Part shown: positions 1-6,601 of the stretch, piece by piece
How the letters are laid out: each line of letters begins with the position of its first letter
Numbering within the stretch: the stretch's first letter is position 1
Position numbers and translations under genes: made by a program
NCBI GenBank assembly: GCA_004376375.1
Contig: SOJX01000014.1
Span: 1 to 55,935 of the forward strand
Source of the DNA: Planctomycetota bacterium
Lineage (GTDB): Bacteria > Planctomycetota > E44-bin39
DNA length: 55,935 nt
Direction: 5' to 3'
Notes under the pieces: generated by a model
The model's database searches: none
Seen by the model: the letters and a program-made list of their open reading frames with translations, nothing else
Told to the model about the DNA's origin: nothing

Positions 1-102
1 ACGTCGCTGTACTTCGAAATCAAGGACGAAGACCGCAATATAGTTTCAGAGCCGGTCGAAGATATCGAGGAGATGTCCCCCGAAGACGATTCGTCCGAAT
101 AG
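1..102 (+). CDS. C-terminal end of an unidentified protein (5' truncated)
   Basis: The frame is open from base 1 to a TAG at 100-102 and encodes 33 residues ending in a strongly acidic tail (SPEDDSSE). The gene starts outside the window. An intrinsic terminator follows 22 bases after the stop, which supports a real gene end. Nothing in the fragment identifies a family. Confidence 0.6.
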   Translation, partial: TSLYFEIKDEDRNIVSEPVEDIEEMSPEDDSSE

Positions 103-124
103 CATTCATTGCCGTATGCGGTAG

Positions 125-159
125 CCGCCGGCTGTTTATTCTGCCGGCGGTTTTTATTT
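125..159 (+). terminator. Intrinsic terminator after the partial first gene
   Basis: An 8-bp perfect stem (CCGCCGGC 125-132 with GCCGGCGG 143-150) with a 10-nt loop is followed by TTTTTATTT. It lies between convergent genes. The stop codon of the minus-strand FecR-type gene (154-156) overlaps the T-tract. Confidence 0.85.
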
Positions 160-885
160 AATATCCGTCCGGGAATCACCCGGCTTGAAAGTAAAAGTAC
201 TGCCTTCGAGAACCGCGCGGGATTTGCCGCCCCTGGTTACCCTTGCCCCGCCCAGCAGGATCCTGATTTCGACCTTATCCGTGAAATTAACCTGGACCGT
301 AGTTTCTCCCCCGGCATCAACAAGGGCCTCTCCCACGGTTACGCGGCCGCCCGACTTGAATCTGAATTCACACCGCCCGCGTTTGACGTCCGTATTCAAC
401 CCTTCCGGCGTATCGTCAAAACTCAGACTTGTGTCACGGTAAGCGGTAACCCGGGAGCCGTCTTTCAGCTCGAAGATCACACGGCCGTCGCCCGGGACTT
501 CATATCCGGGTTTTCCAAACCTGATCGGGTCGTCGCGCTTCACGCCCGGAACACGCAGAACCTCAAGCACCCGGTCAACCTGCTGGAGTTTTGGTTTTTC
601 TGAAGCAGCCCCGCTGCCCTTCCTGACTTGATTGCGGATTACGATTACAACTATTATTACCAATACAAAAATCAGAACAGCGGCGATAAGAACGGGTAAT
701 GATTTTGATTTATTTTTCTTCACGCGTTCACGCACGCGGCCGCGCTCCGGCAGGATGCCGCCGTCGCGTAAAGTGCGGCATTCAAAGCACTCCTTCGTAT
801 GGCTGTCCAGGCGCTTCCTTTCTTCTTCAGTAATCGCGCCTGCTTTGTGTTTTTCAATCAACGGTTCGTATTCGGAACAGGCCAT
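154..885 (-). CDS. Zinc-finger (zf-HC2-like) membrane protein with FecR-type domain
   Basis: 243 aa. The N-terminus has the anti-sigma zinc-finger arrangement C3...H29-x3-C33-x2-C36. A single transmembrane helix follows at about residues 62-84, then an extracytoplasmic part (about 115-235) rich in beta strands with the FecR-like pattern of 'GDGRVIFELKDGSRVTAY'. This architecture is typical of anti-sigma or signal-relay membrane proteins. No sigma factor gene is adjacent, so the partner is unknown. The start has AAGGT about 9 nt upstream and lies 1 base past the folC stop, so it is probably the last gene of the glyA-gcvT/folC operon. The functional link to folate is not evident. Confidence 0.72.
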   Translation of the reverse strand: MACSEYEPLIEKHKAGAITEEERKRLDSHTKECFECRTLRDGGILPERGRVRERVKKNKSKSLPVLIAAVLIFVLVIIVVIVIRNQVRKGSGAASEKPKLQQVDRVLEVLRVPGVKRDDPIRFGKPGYEVPGDGRVIFELKDGSRVTAYRDTSLSFDDTPEGLNTDVKRGRCEFRFKSGGRVTVGEALVDAGGETTVQVNFTDKVEIRILLGGARVTRGGKSRAVLEGSTFTFKPGDSRTDIK

Positions 886-886
886 T

Positions 887-2161
887 TTATTCTACCTTTT
901 TTCCCAGTTCTTTCTTGAACCATGAGCGCGCCTGGCCGGCCAGGTAGAACGATCCTGCAACGACTATCGCGTCGTCGGGCCGGGCGCCTCGAAGCGCGAG
1001 CTCGAGAGCGTCTTCGACTTTATCCGCGGAGTGAAGCTCGAAGTCCTTGCAGCGGTCTCTCGCAACAAGAGCCGCATGCTCGATCGTTCCGATATCCGCA
1101 AAACCGGGATAATCATAACGAGTCGTGATGAGATAGTCAATCAGCGGCAGGATCGGCCTCAGAGTATCTTCAATAGATTTGTCTTCCTTCATGGATATGA
1201 CAAGCACCAGGTCCCTGTAGGAAAACTCCTTGATCGCGCCTGCAAGGTCAGCCATCGATTCCGGCGTGTGCGCGCCGTCGATGATTATCAGGGGTTTTTC
1301 GCTTATGATTTCGATCCGCGCCGGAAGGCTGATGCTTTCGAGCGCGTCGACGATATGCCGCCTGTCCGGCTTTTTTCCAAGCGCCGGCAGAATATTTTCC
1401 GCGACGGCGGTGGCAAGCGCAGCGTTGATACGCTGGTGTTTTCCCTTCAGGTTTGTTTTTTCCGGAAGGGTAAAAGAACTGAAATCGATTTCCGTCAAAG
1501 GCGTGTTTACTTCGGCGCACCTTTTACGAACTTCATGAAGACCGGAGCTTTCAACGGCAGTAGTAAAGACGGGAACCCCCGGTCGGATTGCGCCGACTTT
1601 GTGATTGGCAATGTCGGCAAACGTGGGTCCGAGTGCATCCGCATGCTCGAATCCGATGTTCGTAATCACGACTGCAATCGGATCGCAGGCGTTTGTCGCG
1701 CTGAACTCTCCACCCATCCCGGCTTCGAGGACGGCAAGGCCAACTTTCTCACGCTGGAAATAAAGAAGGGCGACAGCGGTAAAGAGTTCGAAAAAAGTGT
1801 AGGGCTCTTCCGATTTCTCGACAACCGGTCTGATTTCAGTAATCAGTTTTTCGAGTACGGATTCAGAAATGTATTCGCCGTTTATCGCAATACGCTCAGT
1901 GATCTCTTCCACGTGCGGGGATGTGTAGCAGCCTGTTTTTATTCCAGCGCCGGCAATGATCGACGCCGCCATCGCCGCAACCGAGCCTTTCCCCTTGGTT
2001 CCGACTATGTGAATGATATTGAAATCTTTTTCAGGATTGCCCAGCGCGGAAAAAAGTTTTTTTGCCCGGTCCAGCTTGGCCTGATCGTGTTTCGTCTTCC
2101 GCCCGAGCTTTCCCCAGTAATCTGTATGGTCCAGCAGCCAGTCGAGCGGTTTTTCAATCAT
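887..2161 (-). CDS. folC: Folylpolyglutamate synthase / dihydrofolate synthase
   Basis: 424 aa, normal length for FolC, a Mur-ligase-fold cytoplasmic enzyme that adds glutamate to (dihydro)folate using ATP. The P-loop GTKGKGS is at about residues 54-60 and the omega-loop region reads EAGMGGEFSATNA. The usual form is E-G-(L/M)-GG-R-L-D-ATN, so the R-L-D stretch is replaced by E-F-S here. Similarly HVEEITERI stands for the usual H-L-x-x-F-N-E-R-I. The ATG overlaps the TGA of glyA-gcvT by 4 bases (ATGA), indicating translational coupling to an enzyme that uses folate cofactors. Identification is firm; the substrate range (dihydropteroate versus polyglutamate) cannot be told. Confidence 0.92.
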   Translation of the reverse strand: MIEKPLDWLLDHTDYWGKLGRKTKHDQAKLDRAKKLFSALGNPEKDFNIIHIVGTKGKGSVAAMAASIIAGAGIKTGCYTSPHVEEITERIAINGEYISESVLEKLITEIRPVVEKSEEPYTFFELFTAVALLYFQREKVGLAVLEAGMGGEFSATNACDPIAVVITNIGFEHADALGPTFADIANHKVGAIRPGVPVFTTAVESSGLHEVRKRCAEVNTPLTEIDFSSFTLPEKTNLKGKHQRINAALATAVAENILPALGKKPDRRHIVDALESISLPARIEIISEKPLIIIDGAHTPESMADLAGAIKEFSYRDLVLVISMKEDKSIEDTLRPILPLIDYLITTRYDYPGFADIGTIEHAALVARDRCKDFELHSADKVEDALELALRGARPDDAIVVAGSFYLAGQARSWFKKELGKKVE

Positions 2162-5100
2162 TCGCTTTCCTTTTCATTTTGGTCTGGAAAGCGCTCAAGT
2201 ACAATACCCGCCTGAGCGAGCGGGAACTTGTCGCCGACGGTGAGGTCGTCGAAACCCCTGGTTTTGCCGCGCGGTTTCGCAACCAGCGCGATTTCCCAGC
2301 CCTCGACGTTGTACCTGCGCTGGACCGCGGCCATGCCGACCTGCGTCGATTCGTCCACGAAGACGCAGCTCGTCACGTTGCCGATGAACTGGTTGCCGCG
2401 CACGTTTACGACGGCGTCGCCCGGATTGACTTTGCGCATCCCGCCCGTGGTCTTGAAGCGGCAGACCTCGCGTTCGCGGTTTTCCGCCATCTCCACGGCA
2501 TGGTCGCGGCCGATGAAGAACGGCTTGTGCAGTTTGACGAACGGCCCGTAACCCGCCTCGATTGGATTGACTTTGGATTCGCCTTCAAGCTCGTGTCCGA
2601 AGAGTGGCAGGCCGACCTCCGTCCGCGTGGAGTCCCGCGCGCCGAGGCCGGTCGGTTTTACGCCGAATTCTTCGCCCGCCTCGAGAACCCTGTTCCACAA
2701 CTCCGGCGCCTGCTCAGGATGGATATAGAACTCATAGCCGATCTGTTCGCCCGTATAACCGGTGCGGGAAAGCAGAAGCGGCAGGCCCGCAAGCTCGCAG
2801 TCGATGAACTCGGTCCGTTTTATCCCGCGGATACGCCCCTGCAGGATGCGGTCGCCGGATGCGAGCTTCAGAACCGTCGGCAGCGACGCCGGCCCCTGGA
2901 GCGCGACGTCGACCCTCATGTCTTCGCCGTGGGATTCGTCTTTCAGATAGCGGATTTCGACTTTCGGCGGAGTTATCCACGGCCTCGACTCGTCGATGAT
3001 AATCTCGCCCGTGTTTACCGCGCTCAGCCAGTCGAGGTCTTTCCGGATGTTTGCAGCGTTGAAGACGACCATGTAATGCTCATAGGAGATGCAGTACGTG
3101 AGAACATCGTCAACGCAAGTGCCGTCGGGATAGAACAGGTAGCCGTATATGCTCTGTCCCGGGCGGAGCCGCACAATGTAGTTCGAGGAAACCATGTCCA
3201 TGAACCGGCAGGCGTCGCGGCCGCGGACGTCGAGGACGCCCATGTGCGAGACGTCGAAAAGGCCGGCCGTTTCGCGCACGGCGCGGTGCTCGTCGATTAT
3301 CGAAGTATACCAGACCGGCATCTCATGCCCTGCAAACGCCGCCATGCGCGGCTTGCCGAGCTTGAGGTGTTCTTCGTAAAGGCAGGTGCGGATAGCGGGT
3401 TCTTCTTTCGGCTCGTATTTGTATTGCTTTTTTCCTTTTGCATGTTCGGGAGAGCGTTTGACGTGTGCCGTTCCGACGAAATAAGGTTTTATCAGGTCAA
3501 ACTGTTCAGGATGTTTCTTTAAAAGCCCGGATGCCGGCATTTGTTCGCCGCTGGTCACGGAACCGGTTTCTTTCATGGCCGAAAGCGCCTTTGAGATAAT
3601 TTCCTTTGTATCTGTTCCGTCTGCGGCGCCGTCGCTCCCGTCAGACAGATTATTTACCACAACCGGCCCCTGGACTTTACGGTAGATGTCGTCGCTGTCG
3701 AAAAGCACGTACCCGTCCGACACCGAGCGCATCCAGAGTATGAGGCGTCCTGCGTTTTCGCCGGGGCAGACGACGATGTAGCGCCGGCGTACGGGAGAAG
3801 GCCCTTCGGCCCTTGCGACGACTGCGCGGCATATAAGGCTGCCGTTTCGGTCAAGGAAAAACGTTTGCCTTGTTTCGCCCTCATCCATCGACTGAACGTC
3901 TGCGGTGGAAAGCTCATTCAGGAATGCGGTCGCGCGCTCGCCTGAAACCTCGATTGTACCGGGACCACCGGCATCGGTCGGAGTTGCAGCTTCATCGGCA
4001 CAGTACCAGTAGGGATAACCCTCTCGCTCGGATGAGCCTTCGACGTCCTGGCCGTCGGGGAATTGCTTTATGAATTCCCCCACTTCTGCCTTGACTTCTT
4101 CGAGCAGGTCCATATCGAGTTTGCCGCGGCCGGCGTCGCCCGTCGCCTCAATATATGAATAAGAGTGCGCGGAAGTCAGGAGTTTCGTGGACCACTCGGC
4201 GACCCGGTCGAGTTCCTCCGGCCCGAGGCCGCGCTGCGTGGCCCAGGTCATACCGAAACGGACCGCGCTCGGGTGCGCGGCGTTCTCGTCGCCGCCGATT
4301 GTGTTCTTGTTGACCGTGATGTTGACCATGTCGAGCAGGCGGCTGGCGATTTCGCCGGTTATCGGTTTGCCTGTCTGTGTTTTTACCGCGCGGAGATCAA
4401 TCAGGAACAGGTGTGAATTCGTACCGCCGTAGCCGATTTCGATACCGCGTTTCCTGAAGCTCTCCGCCATCGACTGGGCGTTATCCAGAACATTCTTCTG
4501 CAGCTCTTTGAACTCGTCCGTCGCGGCAAGGGCGAAGCTTACCGCCTTTGCAGCTATAGTATTGATATGCGGACCCCCCTGCTCTCCCGGGAAGACGGCT
4601 GCGTCGATAAGCTCGGCGCAGTCGGGGTTGGTTGTGAGCATGATCGCGCCGCGCGGGCCGCAAAGCGTCTTGTGGGTCGTCAGCGTGGTCACGTCCACTA
4701 TGCCGACCGGGTTCGGGAAAAGACCCGCAACGACCAGTCCCGCGGGGTGAGCGATGTCGGCCAGCAGGATCGCGCCGACGCTGTCGGCGACCTCGCGCAT
4801 TTCCCTCCAGTCGATCGCCCACGGGTATGCGGAATAGCCGGCGATTATCAGTTTCGGCTTCTCGGCAATCGCCACTTTCTTCATCGCGTCGTAGTCGAGT
4901 TGCCCGCTGCGGTCGGGCTGGTAAGACACCATGCGATAGCGCTTCCCGCTGCGGTTCGCGTCGGAGCCGTGTGTGAGGTGTCCGCCAAAGGTGAGTTCCA
5001 TTCCCATCACGGTGTCGCCCGGCTCGCAGAAAGCTTCGTAAACGGCGTTGTTTGCCATCGCGCCCGACATCGGCTGGACGTTTACGTGTATTGCCTCGGC

Positions 5101-5466
5101 GGGAGTGTGGTCTGAAGCGAAAAGCTTTGCAGCCCTTCGAATCGCCAGCGCCTCTACGAAGTTGGCGAATTCGGTTCCCTTGTAATATCGCCGGTCGGCG
5201 TAGCGGCGCTGGAAAGCGAGTTGGCGGGCGAAATCCATCAACTCATCGCGCTCTTCCTCGTACATCCTCAGCGCGGGATACCCTTCGGCGTACAGGTTGC
5301 TGAAGGTCGTCATCTGCGCCTCGCGCACGGGGCGGGGGCAGATGGATTCGGAGGCGATGAAGATGAGTTTCTTCCGCTGCCGGTCGGCCTCGACGTCGGA
5401 AAGCATCCGTATTTCGGGATCGACTTCCGCGAGGCTGCCGGAAAACATGAACGGGTTCTCGGACAT
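2158..5466 (-). CDS. glyA-gcvT: Fused serine hydroxymethyltransferase - glycine cleavage T-protein
   Basis: 1102 aa. I chose the ATG at 5466 because GAAAGGAA lies just upstream; an in-frame ATG 12 codons earlier has no clear ribosome site. Residues 1-470 are a PLP-dependent serine hydroxymethyltransferase with the Schiff-base lysine in T-L-T-T-H-K (K266), the NVQPMSG segment (129-135) and an FPGEQGGPH flap (292-300). It has an insertion of about 27 residues after YAEGYP (59-64). Residues about 500-605 resemble a degraded half of a GcvT/YgfZ folate-binding domain. Residues about 692-1095 are a complete aminomethyltransferase (FAGHEMPVWY, DVSHMG, RTGYTGE, GLGARDSTRTE). SHMT makes methylene-THF and glycine from serine; T-protein takes methylene-THF from the glycine cleavage system. 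First gene of the folC operon. Confidence 0.93.
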   Translation of the reverse strand: MSENPFMFSGSLAEVDPEIRMLSDVEADRQRKKLIFIASESICPRPVREAQMTTFSNLYAEGYPALRMYEEERDELMDFARQLAFQRRYADRRYYKGTEFANFVEALAIRRAAKLFASDHTPAEAIHVNVQPMSGAMANNAVYEAFCEPGDTVMGMELTFGGHLTHGSDANRSGKRYRMVSYQPDRSGQLDYDAMKKVAIAEKPKLIIAGYSAYPWAIDWREMREVADSVGAILLADIAHPAGLVVAGLFPNPVGIVDVTTLTTHKTLCGPRGAIMLTTNPDCAELIDAAVFPGEQGGPHINTIAAKAVSFALAATDEFKELQKNVLDNAQSMAESFRKRGIEIGYGGTNSHLFLIDLRAVKTQTGKPITGEIASRLLDMVNITVNKNTIGGDENAAHPSAVRFGMTWATQRGLGPEELDRVAEWSTKLLTSAHSYSYIEATGDAGRGKLDMDLLEEVKAEVGEFIKQFPDGQDVEGSSEREGYPYWYCADEAATPTDAGGPGTIEVSGERATAFLNELSTADVQSMDEGETRQTFFLDRNGSLICRAVVARAEGPSPVRRRYIVVCPGENAGRLILWMRSVSDGYVLFDSDDIYRKVQGPVVVNNLSDGSDGAADGTDTKEIISKALSAMKETGSVTSGEQMPASGLLKKHPEQFDLIKPYFVGTAHVKRSPEHAKGKKQYKYEPKEEPAIRTCLYEEHLKLGKPRMAAFAGHEMPVWYTSIIDEHRAVRETAGLFDVSHMGVLDVRGRDACRFMDMVSSNYIVRLRPGQSIYGYLFYPDGTCVDDVLTYCISYEHYMVVFNAANIRKDLDWLSAVNTGEIIIDESRPWITPPKVEIRYLKDESHGEDMRVDVALQGPASLPTVLKLASGDRILQGRIRGIKRTEFIDCELAGLPLLLSRTGYTGEQIGYEFYIHPEQAPELWNRVLEAGEEFGVKPTGLGARDSTRTEVGLPLFGHELEGESKVNPIEAGYGPFVKLHKPFFIGRDHAVEMAENREREVCRFKTTGGMRKVNPGDAVVNVRGNQFIGNVTSCVFVDESTQVGMAAVQRRYNVEGWEIALVAKPRGKTRGFDDLTVGDKFPLAQAGIVLERFPDQNEKESE

Positions 5467-5522
5467 GGTAGATTCCTTTCGCAGCCCGGTTCCGCTTTTC
5501 ATCGCCTTTTGGCGAAGAAACT

Positions 5523-5550
5523 ATTTTACGTTTTTCACTGTGCTTTTCAA
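5523..5550 (-). promoter_or_regulatory. Sigma-70-type promoter of glyA-gcvT
   Basis: On the minus strand TTGAAA (5545-5550), a 16-bp spacer and TAAAAT (5523-5528) lie about 57 bases before the chosen glyA-gcvT start. No glycine-riboswitch-like structure was noticed in the short leader. Confidence 0.55.
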
Positions 5551-5621
5551 CGGGAAACTAAAGATTAGGCAATACCCTGGTTGGAACCCGGCGTGCCGTT
5601 GTTTGAGATGGGAATTTGCTC

Positions 5622-5783
5622 TTAGGCCTTGAACGTGTGCCCGCATTTGCTGCAGCGATACTTGGGCGGCAGCAGGAGAAGAGCGAGCCCTATGGGAAAG
5701 AGCAGGATTACAAGCAGCCAGATCAGACAGCTCCGGCCTCCCTTAGCCGTTCCCGAGCATTTTGGACACGATAATTGCCCCAT
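5622..5783 (-). CDS. 53-aa zinc-ribbon membrane microprotein (LITAF-like layout)
   Basis: This short ORF reads MGQLSCPKCSG..., then one hydrophobic segment (about residues 19-38, CLIWLLVILLFPIGLALLLL), then YRCSKCGHTFKA and TAA. Two CxxC knuckles (6-9 and 44-47) flank the hydrophobic stretch, the same layout as LITAF-type and other monotopic zinc-ribbon proteins, in which both knuckles bind one zinc on the cytoplasmic face. The start is preceded by AAAGGATGAAGAA. A TATAAT at 5826-5831 (minus) with a poor -35 could be its promoter. No function can be assigned; membrane-associated zinc protein is an inference from the pattern. Confidence 0.72.
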   Translation of the reverse strand: MGQLSCPKCSGTAKGGRSCLIWLLVILLFPIGLALLLLPPKYRCSKCGHTFKA

Positions 5784-5963
5784 TTCTTCATCCTTTCTTC
5801 GAGCGAGATACTGATTATCACGCAGATTATAACTCGAGGCACCAGACAGCGCGGGCTAATTCAGTTTAGTATTATTTATGCAGATTACCCCTGAACCAGG
5901 AGATTGTCAATGGGTTTTAAAACTTTAACTTTTCTGAGTTTACCCGAAAGCCCGGCGGATTTC

Positions 5964-5992
5964 TTGACATCAAGTTAGCGTTTTGGTATTCT
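5964..5992 (+). promoter_or_regulatory. Strong sigma-70-type promoter
   Basis: TTGACA (5964-5969), a 17-bp spacer and TATTCT (5987-5992) lie about 50 bases before the lipoprotein gene at 6050. The sequence upstream is AT-rich. It may also serve the pyruvate phosphate dikinase gene that follows. Confidence 0.7.
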
Positions 5993-6049
5993 CATCCCAT
6001 TGCGCGTTTGCGCGTCAAACATTAATTACTTACAAACGGAGAAGCCGGA

Positions 6050-6550
6050 TTGGCTGCAAGATTTCTTGTAACGTTCGTCCTGTTTGGGCTTCTGGCGGGC
6101 GGCTGCACTACGGTCGCTTTGCCGCCGGATTACTCGCCGTCGAAGGTGCGTGTCGGCTCACGCAGCACGCCGCGCGAAGCGCTCGAGCTTTGCCAGTACG
6201 CCATCTGGGAGGAACAGACCGACATTGCTTATCCAATCCTCAGCGAAAAGACCAAAGCTGAATACGGACCGATATCATTCTGGATTGCACTTGGATTCAC
6301 TTTTCCGCCATGCGAAACTGACGAGAATATACTGAAAGAAGACTGGATTACAATCGAGACATTCTTGAAGTTCTTCAAAATAGTGCATATCCCTTCAAGG
6401 TGGAGAACCCAGAACAAGGTGTGGGTTAAAATAGTGATTGAATTCGAGAAAAGTCGTGTTGTAGCCACCTACTACGTACTTCTACTTCGAGAGCGGGACG
6501 GCTGGGCGGTCGGCCTGATCGAGATGATGGATAAGTACGGCGCGCAATAA
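6050..6550 (+). CDS. Small lipoprotein, NTF2-like
   Basis: 166 aa starting at TTG, with GGAGAAG seven bases upstream and a good promoter before it. A signal peptide ends in a lipobox-like LLAGGC (C19), so the mature protein is probably lipid-anchored on the periplasmic side. The segment STPREALELCQYAIWEEQ resembles the first helices of NTF2/SnoaL-like folds seen in many lipoproteins that begin 'TPEEALxxF'. The rest is not diagnostic. It precedes ppdK by 51 bases on the same strand; no metabolic link is visible. Confidence 0.75.
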   Translation: MAARFLVTFVLFGLLAGGCTTVALPPDYSPSKVRVGSRSTPREALELCQYAIWEEQTDIAYPILSEKTKAEYGPISFWIALGFTFPPCETDENILKEDWITIETFLKFFKIVHIPSRWRTQNKVWVKIVIEFEKSRVVATYYVLLLRERDGWAVGLIEMMDKYGAQ

Positions 6551-6601
6551 ACGTACAGGCAGCAAATCCGTAAATGGAAAAAACTCACCGGAGGCTTAAG
6601 C

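Noticed and set aside
5467..5621. Glycine riboswitch before glyA-gcvT
   Set aside because: The leader is only about 60 nt and shows no tandem aptamer-like structure.
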